Assembly (NCBI GenBank): GCA_037962975.1
Contig: CM075676.1
Location: 31,305,001-31,369,000 of the forward strand
Direction of reading: 5' to 3'
Length of the DNA: 64,000 bases
Origin: Clitoria ternatea
Lineage: Eukaryota > Streptophyta > Magnoliopsida > Fabales > Fabaceae
This document shows, one piece after another, positions 24,401 through 35,045 of this stretch. The position numbers and the translations under genes were made by a program. Position 1 is the stretch's first letter. Each line of letters starts with the position of its first letter. Below the pieces are notes generated by a model. It was given only the letters and a program-made list of their open reading frames with translations. It was not told where the DNA came from and ran no database searches.

Positions 24401-26214
24401 AATCAGCTACGCTCAATGGGAGATGCAAAAAATGTGCTGCAGCATTTGTTCCATGCGACTGCAGAAGCAAGGTGCCTGCAGAATCTTCTGAGAATCTGAT
24501 TAAGCTTTTATAGCTTTTATTTAAGTTGACTAGAGAGTGGAGTTATGAATTTAGAAATTTGTACTTTTCTAAGTACTACAGTGGAAGAACAAATCTTTGG
24601 AAAGTGACTAGGGGAAATGTAAGCAGTATGCCAGATATTGTTGATACATGATTTGGTGATTTCCTTTTATTATGATGATATACTTTCTGAATTGCATATA
24701 GTTTTATTCTTTACTTTTTTTTTTTTGAATTGGCTATATTAAGTGGAAATTTTATTGAAACATTCTAGTGGCTTCTTTTTACCCTATTCTAATTAATGTT
24801 GACTGGCGTCATCTTTAACAGGTGCCAATTGTGGGAAAAGAATATGGAACTCAATGACTTGAAAGAGCAACTAAATGAGCTTGTAGTACTGCTACAACAA
24901 AGTGAAGCAGAGAGAAAAGAACTTGTAAAGGAGCAAAAAATAAGCGAACAAACTAATGCCATCACATTAAATACACCTGCATTGGTGAGATTTCACTCAT
25001 CCTATTAGCAATTAGCATGAGCTGTTAGTAAAACGTTGAAATATATGTTTGGTTCCTTAGGTTTTGTTTAAGTTGATTTGATCCCTTATTTTTTTTGTCT
25101 ATTTTATCCTTCATGTTTTCAATCCTTCTCAAAGTATTCTCGATCATCTTGTTTCTTAGACCCGTTATTGCAAAAATGGTGTAAAATATATTTTACATTG
25201 GTTTCTATTGTCAACTGATGTAAAATTACTCAATGTAAAATCATGTATTACATCAGCTCATCATGGAAACCAGAGTGAAATATGTAGTTTACATTAGTTT
25301 TGTAATAACTGATCTAAAAAACAAGCATATAATAAACTTCCATGAGTTGAGTTAACAAAATGGAACACTTGAGAGCATTTCAAAACATAGGGGACTAAAT
25401 TGACACAAAAAACATAAAGGATCAAATTAAAACCTAAAAAAACATAAGGGATCAAAAATATATTTTAGCCTAAAAATGTTTGAACTCCTACATTAGACAA
25501 CTTCAGATTGCTGGTGACAAGTATTTGAAGTATAGGGCAAGATTAAAGAATCCTGTCGGTAAAGTACTTTTAATGGAGCAGATGATTTTGAAATGACTCC
25601 AGGACTTCATAACCTTTATTTTATCAGAGCCCAAATCATGTATATCAATTTAGATTTAGATTCTTGACTAGGACTAATTGTATTTTAATTTTAATGACAA
25701 CGAAGAAATCTTATGAGTTCAATTTTTATCCAATTGTATTTATGTAAAGTTTCTGACTGAAACCAACAGGAAAACTCACGGTCCTTGAAACACCTTGCGG
25801 ATGAAATGAGTGGTCCATTGTCTCCAATGTCACTTCCTGCACCAAAACAACTCAAATTCACTCCTGGAGTTGTTAATTGGTCAGCCAAGGAATCAGATGC
25901 ATTTTTAGATGAAGCACGAAAGGTATCCCTCTTTCTTTCTGTTTCTCTGATGTTGATAATTTCTGTTTTTTTAAATTAAGCTGTAATGGGTTTATATTCA
26001 GATGATACCCATTGGTGAGTTGTCAACAAAGAGACTAGCAGCCATAGGACAAGCTGGAAAACTTTGGAAGTGGAAGAGAAGTCATCATCAATGGCTGCTA
26101 CAGTTTAAATGGAAGTGGCAGAAACCCTGGAAACTCTCAGAATTGATCAAACACAGTGACGAGACAATTATGAGATCAAGGCCCCGAGCACAAGCTTTGA
26201 TTAATGCGATGTGA
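14626..26214 (+). CDS. FRA1: Kinesin-4 family motor, KIN-4A / FRAGILE FIBER 1 type (25 coding exons)
   Basis: Plus-end-directed microtubule motor; KIN-4A in Arabidopsis moves on cortical microtubules and supports cell-wall deposition. Exons: 14626-14742, 16084-16230, 16317-16466, 16705-16964, 17547-17734, 17863-17987, 18826-18862, 19596-19687, 19782-19889, 19972-20085, 20279-20372, 20740-20852, 21354-21449, 21548-21661, 21757-21873, 21957-22037, 22907-22978, 23073-23166, 23248-23279, 23854-23951, 24056-24148, 24250-24471, 24822-24984, 25770-25922, 26002-26214. Together 3093 nt encode 1030 aa, close to Arabidopsis FRA1. Every junction keeps frame. The N-terminal motor (about 8-370) has P-loop GQTGSGKT (87-94), switch I NHQSSRSH (221-228), switch II DLAGSE (268-273) and HVPYRDSKLTRLLQ (316-329). 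A long coiled coil follows (about 380-900), then a basic tryptophan-rich tail (WKWKRSHHQW, 982-991). All introns are GT-AG except one GC-AG. Exon limits are manual; the gene looks intact. Confidence 0.93.
15430..15487. repeat. (ATT)n microsatellite in kinesin intron 1
   Basis: About 19 uninterrupted ATT units inside the 1341 bp first intron. The open frame with a run of leucines at 15396-15656 is an artefact of this repeat. Confidence 0.95.
18235..18535. repeat. Possible dispersed repeat in kinesin intron 6
   Basis: The stretch has near-duplicated segments (GTGGATGAA.ATG.GTGGCC near 18288 and 18351) and ends with CAATGTGGGACTTTCA (about 18509-18524). That kind of sequence recurs in legume intergenic DNA. 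No clear target duplication was found. Confidence 0.3.
21874..21956 (+). other. GC-AG intron (intron 15 of the kinesin gene)
   Basis: The donor reads CAGAAG then GCCAGT, and the acceptor is TTGCAG. Using GC keeps the reading frame into exon 16. The nearest downstream GT (AG then GTAATT, about 21895) would shift frame and hit a stop within about eight codons. The conserved family sequence also joins exactly at the GC site. Confidence 0.8.
22365..22560. repeat. Possible tRNA-derived SINE-like remnant in kinesin intron 16
   Basis: Contains GGTATTAGAGGCTCTATGA (about 22375-22393) followed some 15 bp later by CAGTTTGATCCCTGCCA (about 22408-22424), which resembles a degenerate A-box/B-box pair of a tRNA-derived SINE. 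Ends and target duplications are not clear. Confidence 0.3.
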
Positions 26215-27240
26215 TGTGATGCTGAGCTCATAATAAGGACATTTATTATTCTGAATATTGACCGCAATGTGTTTCCGCACGCTTGACTAGAAGACAGATA
26301 ATTGCAGGTAATCTCTAGCCTGTTTGTTCACGTTATTTTTAGGTCTTGATATTGCTTTAGGATGTAAAATTTTTTTATTGAAAATTATATCAGAATTGTT
26401 TTAAACTCATGGTAGGTGGACATAATGATGTTTATAAATATAAATTTTATATTTTTAATTTCTTAACTAGTGCAAAAGTGTTAACATTTTTCTTATTTTT
26501 AACATCCAAGACTACCCAGCTTTGCTAAATGTGTTCTTGTTGTAGTCTTCAAGTCTTCCATGAATTCTCTATGCGATGAACCAAATGATTTTTGAATGTG
26601 GATACAATAGAATCAATGCTTATCATGTATGATGAGCAACGTCCATGATTTCTGAATGTTTCAGTTAATTTTTACTCTCTCTGTTTCATGTTATCTGTCA
26701 TTCTTGGAGTCTTTTTCTTTGTTTCACTAAATAGTTCACCTTTTGAAATTGAGAAAACATTAATTGTTATGTTTTTTCATATGCTCTTATTTATTACAGT
26801 GTTTCACCTAATTTATATAAGAAGGGTGAAGAGAAAGTTAAGAAGTCATTATTGTTAATGAGGGTATTTTAGATAAATACAACTATTTTGTTATAGTAAT
26901 TAGTACATCTTTATATATTTAGACAAGTAAATTGGACCAGGGGGAATAGCTCCTTTTAGTTGAAACTCAGGTTGTACTCCTGCACTGGAATTATTCTCAC
27001 ATTTTGCAGTGTGCATGCAGGTATGATGTAAATTGGACGTGTTTCTGGGATTTGCCAGGGTTTTTTGGCTGAGATACAGTTTGTTTGTTGGAGAAAGTTG
27101 TCATGATTCTGTGTAGCATGTAACAGCAGATGGTAGGCGTAGCTGACTTGGACAATACAGAGGAAGAATTAGTTTTATATACATAGGTTTGATCGGGGAA
27201 ACGTTGCACTCCTGCTTAGATTAGAATAAATAGGTTGTGA
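26215..27240 (+). other. Probable 3' UTR of the kinesin gene, with an intron at 26308-27009
   Basis: After the stop codon, ATTGCAG then GTAATC (donor at 26308) and a pyrimidine-rich ATTTTGCAG (acceptor ending 27009) would define a 702 bp intron in the 3' UTR. An AATAAA signal sits at 27225-27230. This is inferred from splice consensus only; an unspliced UTR is also possible. Confidence 0.45.
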
Positions 27241-27949
27241 AATTGTTTAATGTTTACTCTCTAGTTTTTTTTATAAAAAAAGTAATTTTTGTGAATAACG
27301 ATTAGTATAAATTGAAAGTCTTTTTTGTACAGGTGTTTCCATAATTTGTTGTGTATACAATTTTATTTTTAATTGGCAAATGCTAATTCGTTAATTTTTG
27401 CTAGAATTGTTAATGGGGAGATTTGAATCAATTTTATAAAACTGAGATCTGTAATCAATTTAATTGAGCTAGTTGGGTCATTGGTTTAAGCAGTAAATCA
27501 ATGAATCAAAGGTTAAACTGTTTGGAAGTAACATATAAAAAATGACACTGTTGGTAGTTTTTTTTTTGGACTGAAAGAACACTGTTTGGTTGCAAGTGCA
27601 GGGTTATACTTGGTGGACTTGGGCTTGATATCTATCTCACCTCACCTTTTATATTTTGGGTGACACCTCAGTTTTTAATATATAATGTAAGGGGAGTATA
27701 TAGAGTTGCTAATCTGGTTGAATCATGTGGGTTATCAACCATTTAATTGTTGTGACCAAATCTCAGTTGTACAGTCCAATCGGCTAATGATCTGGTTAAA
27801 CTGTTGGGGTTATTAGTGGTTTACTTGTAAATCTTGTTCAATATGTGATGGAGAGTGTTCTGATTTCCTAGTTGGATTAAGTCAGGTTTAATAACACTAA
27901 TTTGAATTCATAATTTTTAGGGTTTTGCTTGAATACCCTCTTTAAATTG
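27241..27949. other. Intergenic region without a recognised feature
   Basis: AT-rich, with no supported gene or repeat boundary. Confidence 0.4.
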
Positions 27950-29090
27950 AGAGTTTTAATACCCCTAATTATGTGTCATGTCACGTATCAAAAATGTGTG
28001 TAATTTAAATAACTAGAATGAATGGACATGATCGTGTCTAGCAATCAGTCATTCGTAAATAGTCAACGTATTAAATCATTTTGTATGTCAAAATTTGAAT
28101 ATGACAAGACTTAATCCCGCAACATGTTAAAGAGAAAAGAAAAGTTTCACCACTAAACTACTTGACACATTTAAAAAATATAACACAACTATATATAGTT
28201 ATATTATATCTGTAGAATGTATATCCGTTAATGAACAAAAAATGGCGGGAATATTTATTTTGCAAATAAATTATATTAATGGATATACATTCTACGAATA
28301 TAATATAACAATATATGGTTATAATACATCTCTTAAATATAACCTAGTAGTGAAACTTGTAAAAATATGTGGCATAGATTGAGTTGACATGTGGTTAGAG
28401 ACCAATATATGTGGTAAAAATTCAGTTGACACGTGACTATGGACATCCATTCTAGTTGCTTAAATCATACACGTGACTGAGGGCATCCATTCCTAATAAA
28501 ATTCATGATACATGCCCTCAATTTGTTGAGGCTCCTCTCCATCTCCTATACGTTAGGGATCAAATCTGGTTACACTTAAATTTTGACATAAATATTTTAA
28601 CATGTTGACTATTTACGAGTGACTAGTTTGACTGGTTGTTAAGCGCAGTAAATTGAGGGCTCTAATGCCCCTGGCCTCTTAGTTATGTGTCAACTGAATT
28701 TATGCCACATGTATTGGTCTCTAGCCATGTGTCAACTCTATTAATGCCACATATTTTTCTAACTTATCATTTTTGTTTGGATTCTAAGATAACATCTGAA
28801 GCATTAATTTGAGTAAGATGAAAGATGAGTCTCACCACTAGGTTACATTTAAGAGATGTAATATAACCATATATTGTTATATTATATTCGTAGAATGTAT
28901 ATCTATTAATATAATTTATTTACAAAATAAATATTCCCACCCAATATTTATTTCGTAGATAAATTTTATCAACGGATATACATTTTACAGATATAATTTT
29001 TTTCAAATGTGTCAAGTGGTTTAGTAGCGAGACTCTTTTTTTCTCTCCAATATTTGGGATCAAGCCTTGACACGTGACCCCAAAAAACTC
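27950..29090. repeat. Large nested inverted-repeat region
   Basis: Three segments recur in inverted orientation by eye: about 28037-28095 with 28570-28640 (TAAATAGTCAAC / GTTGACTATTTA), about 28100-28380 with 28800-29050 (GTAGAATGTATATC-type words), and about 28376-28440 with 28685-28750 (AGAGACCAATA / TATTGGTCTCT). The second pair is itself palindromic inside each copy. The first pair sits in a rearranged order, so this is not one simple hairpin. No coding sequence; possibly a decayed foldback or MITE cluster. Confidence 0.6.
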
Positions 29091-29899
29091 TATTTTTACT
29101 CCTCACTTCTCGCTTTCCCTTTCAGTCTTTCAAATTAACGAATCTTATATTCCTCCTTGTAATACAAACTTAGATAATTATCTTTATTATCCATGCATTT
29201 TTAATACTACCGATCCATAGTGTATTTGGAAACAATAAATAGTTCAACTATAAATTGAAGGCGGAAATCAAATGACGAGCATTTTCTGTACATGGATGTT
29301 GCAAAGATTGAAGTTCTATTATTTTTATAGCAAATATTTATACAATAACATGAAACGTTATCTTTCCTTTCTACATCTGTTCATTATATTCATACCATAT
29401 CATCCATATAATCTCATTTTTCTATTTTCTTTTTGTATCATCCATATATTCTCAAAATTTTTATTTTCTTTTCACCATCTTTTTTTATACATTATTCTAC
29501 CTATTGTATGAATATGATTTCTCATTAACCCATAACACAAAAGGCTGACGTGAAGATGGCCATTTTTTTCTGAGTGGTGAAATTATATAATAGTTTCATC
29601 TGGTTCAGTTCTTGTTTTAATCCACCCTATTAATTCAATTAAAACATAGACTCAATTTATCCAAATCTCACCTTACCATATCAGAAACAATGTCAAAATT
29701 CCAATCACGTTTCTCACTTGCAAGTATTATATTTGGGACAACATGCCTACACAGTGTTCAACTGTTTCATTTATGTTCGAGTCTGAAGGTAAACTACAAG
29801 AAAAGTGTAGGCGAGGCTCTACGTGTTTTCGGATTGCATCGCTACGACGACTCATATTTTGTGTAAAATTGAGAAAATGTTAGCAAACATCTAGGTTTG
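29091..29899. other. AT-rich intergenic region without a recognised feature
   Basis: The plus-strand open frame at 29272-29511 is low-complexity and AT-rich. No feature is supported. Confidence 0.4.
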
Positions 29900-30270
29900 C
29901 CACTTCATGGTAAGTATGGTAAGGAGAATGTGCTAAGACCATGTACGGGTAGAACTTCATGGTGGAAGGACTTGTGTGATTTGAATATGATGTATTAGGG
30001 GTTGATAAGTAACCGTGAAGGCTGGTGGCGATGGAAGTAATATAAGATTTTGGTTGGATAATTAGGAAAACGGAAAATTATATGAGAATAATTTCCAAGA
30101 TTGTTCACTATAATTTCGGATACACAAGCTAGTGTGTTTGAATTATGGACTGGTGGGAGTGAGGGTGAGGGAAGTTGTCGGAATACGGGGATGTGAAAAG
30201 AGGAGTTGCTGGAGGAGCTTGAGTGGAGTGTGGGAGAGGTTGTGTTAGTGGTCTTAGGGATAGGCATCGA
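29900..30270 (+). pseudogene. LINE (non-LTR retrotransposon) C-terminal remnant
   Basis: Read on the plus strand, the translation gives short blocks (K-Y-G then S-W-W-K-D-L-C about 29967-29987, G-W-W-R-W near 30021, F-P-R-L-F near 30090) separated by stops. These blocks resemble the region after the reverse transcriptase in plant LINE ORF2 proteins. It is heavily decayed. The minus-strand open frames at 29995-30407 overlap it and appear incidental. Confidence 0.55.
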
Positions 30271-30995
30271 AATTGATTATATTGATAAAAAAAAAAAGAT
30301 ATATAATTCTTTAGATAATAATTCTGATGTTTCAAATTCTTTGTATTTTCTAGTGTAAAATAAGCAAGTGCTATTAAAACTTTGTGTTTGCTTGGTAATG
30401 CATTCAAGGGAGACTTTCGGTTATGGTGGATGATTTGTCTAATATAAGGTTTGGACTTGAGTATTTATTATGTTACACCACTCTAGATGGGATCTAATAT
30501 TATCTTCTTGAGTTTAAATGGAATCTCGAGGTCTTGTAATTGTCCAATCTACAATAGTATCTTGTGTTGTAGGCTGAAATATGGTGTCACCTGTAAACAC
30601 ACTCAAACGCTCAAGTTAGTATGATATATAACACTGGAGCTTAAGTGTTTTGTTAGATTGAATGTACCTCAAGTGTAGTAAATAAGTGGTACTTTAGAAG
30701 TCAAGAAGTGATCCTTTTGCAATGATGCGAGTCTTAGTACTTTTCCATAAAGTGAAGGGAAAACTGGCATAGGCATAAACTTTCCTAGCACATCTGCAGG
30801 TGTTCTTTGGTATTCCCCCGCTATTGCCTTTAACCTTTCACTAATATCAACTTATTCGTGATACCACTTATATAGCGGGTTTCACGTGGCCTTGCTATTT
30901 TGGGGGTCATGGAGACACCAGATAACTTGTTTGGTCACCGGTATAGGTAACTGGATACCGGCACTAATATCAGGCCCAAATCATTTCCCCCAACA
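30271..30995. other. Unassigned region between LINE remnant and copia-type LTR
   Basis: No gene or repeat boundary supported. Some of it may be flanking DNA carried with older insertions. Confidence 0.35.
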
Positions 30996-31265
30996 TGTTA
31001 AGTGCTTAGGAGGTTTCTTATATGATTCCTATGTATGTAACAAGTTTTGATAATGATAAACGGACTAAGACAAACCTAAGACAAATAGGACAGAGGCAAA
31101 CATGCCAAGGAAAACGAACTAAGGAATATAAGCTAAGGCTAGTGGACTAAAAATAGATAGACCTAAAGCAAAAGGACGTTACTGGACCTATAGATAAAAT
31201 TATGGTCAAGCTTAAAAAGAGTGCCCTTACCTTTAGAGTTTACCCTTATGTTTTTACTATGTTAA

Positions 31266-31700
31266 GCTAGTTAAGTCTTAAGTGAGTTAAGTGAACTAAC
31301 TCATTGATTAAACCTTGCGTGATAAAATGAGTTTTGTTAAATGGTCAATTAATGAACTAAAACCAGGATTCAAATTTAAACTTCATGGTTTGAACAACTC
31401 AAAGGAGCAGTTTGAATCATTTTTGGTTAAGAGCAGTTTGAATCACATAGTGGCTTGGTTCAAACCAATTAGCTAGGATAGTTCGAACCACTGCTCAAAA
31501 TGGTTTGAACTACTATTGTGTGGTTCGAACTGTTCTTGACCAAAAATGGTTCAAACTACTTCCTGAGTTATTCAAACCATAGGGCTTATATCTAAATCCT
31601 ATTTTTAGTTAATTAATTCACCATTTAATAAAACTCATTTTATCGCACAAGGTTTAATTAATGAGTTAGTTCACTTAGCTCACTTAAGACTTAACTAACC
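31266..31700. repeat. Inverted repeat in copia U3 with GGTTYGAACC palindromes
   Basis: Arms of about 215 bp, centred near 31484, align by eye at roughly 75-85 percent. The outer ends match strongly (GTTAAGTCTTAAGTGAG against CTCACTTAAGACTTAAC). Inside are many GGTTTGAAC / GGTTCGAAC words in both orientations. The structure ends about 40 bp upstream of the TATA box. Confidence 0.8.
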
Positions 31701-31737
31701 GGGTATATTGTTATTTCCTATTTGATGATAATTTTTT

Positions 31738-31746
31738 CTATAAATT
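31738..31746 (+). promoter_or_regulatory. Copia LTR TATA box
   Basis: CTATAAATTG just downstream of the inverted repeat and 550 bp from the LTR end, a plausible U3/R boundary. Confidence 0.5.
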
Positions 31747-32288
31747 GAGAACCCAAGTTTTAAAAATAGTATCCCACTACTCAATTGTTTATACATAAGC
31801 TAGAATCCCTTGCTCTTTTAAGTCTTTTCTTTCATAGGTTCGGATTTGTAATCTTTTGTATTTCATTCTTGGCTAAGATTGTTTGGATTTTTGATACCTT
31901 GCTGATCCTAATGGGATAGAGAATCGATTATGAGTAGCATTAAGCTTTAGACAGGTAGTCTAAGAGTTGTAATTAGAAACCTTGTAATCATTTTGACATA
32001 GTGGAAAATTCTAAGCCTTTTGTGCTGGGAGACTAGACTAGATCATAGTGGTAGTGATCGAATGATGATACATTACGGTTTGCTCTTCTCTTCCTTTATC
32101 TCTTTACTTTACTCTATTTATCTTCATATCTTGTTTACACATTTTTATCTCTTCATCAATTTCAACGGTTATCTTTTAAAAACATTGGATTTTTTAAAAT
32201 GACTTTTCCCTAAAACGCTTCTGAAAAATTCAAGTTTTTCCAAACTTAATTCATCCCCTTCTTAAGTCTCATGCCACTTTCCAACAAG

Positions 32289-32300
32289 TGGTAGCAGAGC
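32289..32300 (+). promoter_or_regulatory. Primer-binding site of the copia-type element
   Basis: TGGTAGCAGAGC, one mismatch to TGGTATCAGAGC (initiator tRNA-Met). It starts 2 bp after the LTR, as usual for plant copia elements. Confidence 0.75.
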
Positions 32301-32367
32301 TTGGACTCTTAGTTAAAGCTTCACAACTTCAAGAGAAATGGCTTCAGAACATAATTTTGGGAAAAGG
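32301..32367 (+). mobile_element. Copia-type leader and start of gag, truncated
   Basis: A leader and an ATG at 32338 opening a short frame (M-A-S-E-H-N-F-G-K) are cut at 32368, where another LTR begins. The rest of this element is not seen in the window. Confidence 0.45.
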
Positions 32368-33457
32368 TGTAACATCTTATAGTTTTATTTATTTTTTATA
32401 TAAAAGGATAAAATTGTAAGGAAAATTATAATTTACAATTTTGATAAAATTAGTTTAAGGCTCTTTAGAACTGATTGATCGTCGTAATTTATAGAATTTT
32501 ATAGGAATTTTTGGATATTTTTAGAGATAAGTGAAAATAGTCCAAAATAGAGTCGTTTGGGCCTAAACCAGTATAGGAAATGTTATCAAAAAAATTATAA
32601 AACTTGATAGGGAATTTAGATTTGTGCATGTGAGCTTAAGTTTAAAATTTCATAAAGTTTGGAGATTGTTCGCTTAGAAAAGTAAATCGATAAACTTATA
32701 AAAATGAGTATTTAAACATTTAGTAATTAAGATAATTAGAGTAAAAGAAATTTATTAAAAATTTGTTTATTTTATTAAGTACATTTTGAGTATTCTTAAC
32801 AAAATTTTAAATATAAAATTTATCTCATAAAAATACCCATAGTATAGTTATGGATAATTATAAAAATAATAAATAAATAAATAAATAAATTTTTTATGCC
32901 TATAAATACCTTCCGTAACTATTTGTATTCGCGTGTTCTTTTCCTTCTTTCTTCCATTCTCGCGTTCTTTTCCTTATTTAATTTTTTAATCATTTATTTA
33001 ATTGTTTATTTATTTGTCTATTTATTTATTTATTTATTTGTCTATTTATTTATTTATTTATTTATTTATTTGTCTATTTATTTCATTATTTATTTATTTA
33101 TTTGGTTATTTTTATTATTCTATATTATTCTTTTATTTATTGTTTATTTATTTATCATTTATTATTGTTATTCATTTATTTAATTAATTTACTTATGTAT
33201 AATTATCTACTTATTCATTTAATTGTTCATTTAAATGTTGATTCATTTATTGACTTATTTAAATATCAATTTATTTATTTGTTTTATTTATTTCTATTAT
33301 TATTTTTCATCTATAATTTAGTTATTTTTTATTTTATTCATTTATCTAATTAGTTAATTTATAGTTATCTATTAATTATCAATTCATTCATTTACATTTT
33401 ATGTACTTACTTACTTAATTTAACTATTTTTATTGTTATATATTTATTATTTATTAT
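32368..33457 (+). mobile_element. Left part of an AT-rich Tekay-like LTR, split by the Tat element
   Basis: Starts TGTAACATC, interrupting the copia-type element. A TATA box (CCTATAAATACC) lies at about 32899-32910, followed by a TTTA-rich region. At 33453-33457 (ATTAT) the Tat element is inserted, and the sequence resumes at 47769. Open frames at 32896-33353 are tetranucleotide-repeat artefacts. Confidence 0.55.
32965..33330. repeat. Degenerate TTTA tetranucleotide repeat
   Basis: Many ATTT/TTTA units interrupted by TTTG and TCTA variants. All three forward frames stay open for long stretches and give I/Y/L/F-rich peptides. Confidence 0.9.
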
Positions 33458-34314
33458 TGAACTGTTCTTTACAGGGGGTGTAGAAGTGTGCTTGTAGAAC
33501 AACTCAAAATATAAATATAAGTGTGTTTTGATACAAAGCAATGTATGTATAAGTATAAATACAAAGAGTCTTCGTATGCTAAGGCGGAATGCAATGTTCT
33601 CTGGGGCGGAGTCACAGTCCGCCTGACGGGATCTCCGTTGCCTTGACCCGATTGGGGGTGGCACCTGCAATCGTTCTCCGACGCTCAAGTCAGTATTTCA
33701 GAATACTTAGAGACTTAGAAAGACAGTCAGAGAGAATTATGCAAGTAAGAGAGTGTAAGGTTCAGAGAATGGGAAAGATCCCTCATACCTTTTCAAGAGA
33801 GGTTTATATACCTGTCACGGGTGCTGCATTATTGGTAGGACCCGCTCCTTGTCTCCAGGCATAATGCTGAAAAGGTAGTGGGTCCCTGCGCCGTTTACTA
33901 GCACCATTATTGTAGTAGGTATCACAACTTGTCCGGAAAGCGTTAGTGCTTTAATATTTTATTGTTATTTCCCTTTATGCGTGACAGCGTGATTCCCATT
34001 ATTAACCTCTCAAGACAGAGTCAATCTCGTGCCGGGGTTGTGAGTATGGGCTCGCTACGCAGTGTGGGAAATTTAGTATTCCGCCTGAGTTGAGCCTATG
34101 GCTTGGCGGAGTAACAACTTTGGCGAAGTTACGTTCCTTGGCGGGGTAACGTGCCTGGGCGGAGTTATGAACCTTGGCGGCGTTACTTGCCCTGGCGGTG
34201 TGCACCCCGTATTGTATTTGTAGTGTATTTGAAAAATACTTCTCTTTATTCCAAATGCTGATCTGGCAGGGCATTGAAGCCATGCTCTTGGGGGCCGGTG
34301 TTAGGACCGGATCA
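33458..34314 (-). repeat. 3' LTR of the Tat element
   Basis: 857 bp, TGAACTGTTC at its left edge and GGACCGGATCA at its right. On the minus strand it has a TATA box (GGTATATAAACC, about 33801-33812), giving a U3 of about 500 bp. U3 holds five to six 17-18 bp tandem units, each starting GGCGG or GGCGA, at about 34105-34200. Open frames inside (33407-33688, 33589-33864, 34002-34283) recur unchanged in the other LTR and are incidental. Confidence 0.95.
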
Positions 34315-34328
34315 TATGCCCCCTAGCT
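34315..34328 (-). promoter_or_regulatory. Polypurine tract of the Tat element
   Basis: On the minus strand AGCTAGGGGGCATA directly precedes the 3' LTR start, as needed for plus-strand DNA priming. Confidence 0.65.
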
Positions 34329-34539
34329 TGTTATAGTGACTGGCGGAGTCACTTTAATAAGCTACAACACTTAAGTTTAGCTTTTGTAGGCATGGGTTTA
34401 GGCGGCATTTGCCAGTTCAGGATTTGTGGACAAGTGCTTTCGTGCATTTATTAGCTGTCATCACTTGTCACGCCTGTCATTAATGTGCCTCGAAACCACG
34501 TTTTTTTGTTCTTCAGTCTCCTATTGCCACGTATGCCCT

Positions 34540-34770
34540 CGTAACGGTTGCCATTCTAATGATGGGACATAAATGCGCGTGATGGCAATTGAGAACCGTT
34601 TTCGAGGTTATTACCGTGGGCCTTGGATTTTGAAAACGTGGCCCATGAAATACCTGCCCTTAGATATATCTATTGATTTCAGTAAAAAAGGAACCGTCAG
34701 TGGGGTAAATCCAACGGTTGTAATCGCATGTTTCAATTTTAGAACCGTCGACGAGATTCATCTAACGGCT
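34540..34770 (+). promoter_or_regulatory. AACGG-core cluster upstream of the antisense gene (MSA-like)
   Basis: AACGG cores occur at 34543-34547, 34713-34717 (TCCAACGGTTG) and 34764-34768 (TCTAACGGCTG) on the plus strand and at about 34596-34600 on the minus strand. AACCGTC variants lie near 34692 and 34743. Two of them match the plant mitosis-specific activator consensus (YCYAACGGYYA) except at the last base. The cluster lies 60-290 bp upstream of a TATA box. The regulatory role is inferred. Confidence 0.5.
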
Positions 34771-34826
34771 GCAAACACATCTTCGAAATTTCTGAGGATT
34801 CGCTTATTTTCCCCCCAAGCCATGCC

Positions 34827-34835
34827 TATAAATAG
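34827..34835 (+). promoter_or_regulatory. TATA box of the antisense gene inside the Tat element
   Basis: CCTATAAATAGG, a strong plant TATA consensus on the strand opposite to gag-pol. It predicts transcription starting near 34857, ahead of the exon 1 start codon at 35046. Confidence 0.75.
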
Positions 34836-35045
34836 GTAAACTCTCAGAAGGGGAATGTTTTGCTTCATCTCTCTGTTCGTATTTGTTTGCTGAAAGTGTT
34901 TTTGCTATTCTTTTGCAAGTTCACTGGTGTTTGGAGTTCTTCTATCTTTCAGAAGCTTAAGGTATTTGCTCCTTCTTCTTCTTTGCTTCTTCATTTCCTT
35001 TGGGTTAGCTTTGTTTCCCCTTATTGTGTGTTTGTAAAAAGGAAG

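Larger units (their letters stand above)
30996..32286 (+). mobile_element. Copia-type LTR (TG...CA, 1291 bp)
   Basis: Starts TGTTAAGTGC and ends CCAACA immediately before a primer-binding-site-like AGTGGTAGCAGAGC, the arrangement of plant Maximus/SIRE/Angela-like copia elements. A TATA box (CTATAAATT) lies near 31739. U3 contains a long inverted repeat. It is the 5' LTR of an element that is cut off 80 bp downstream. Confidence 0.7.

Noticed and set aside
29995..30407. Minus-strand frames of about 90 aa
   Set aside because: They overlap a plus-strand LINE remnant and have low-complexity Ser/Pro/Thr content.
32896..33353. Three overlapping open frames rich in I, Y, L and F
   Set aside because: They are translations of a degenerate TTTA repeat with no start context or homology.
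33407..34283. Open frames of about 90 aa in the Tat LTR, repeated in the second LTR
   Set aside because: They are duplicated only because LTRs are duplicated; they show no domain and overlap U3/R signals.
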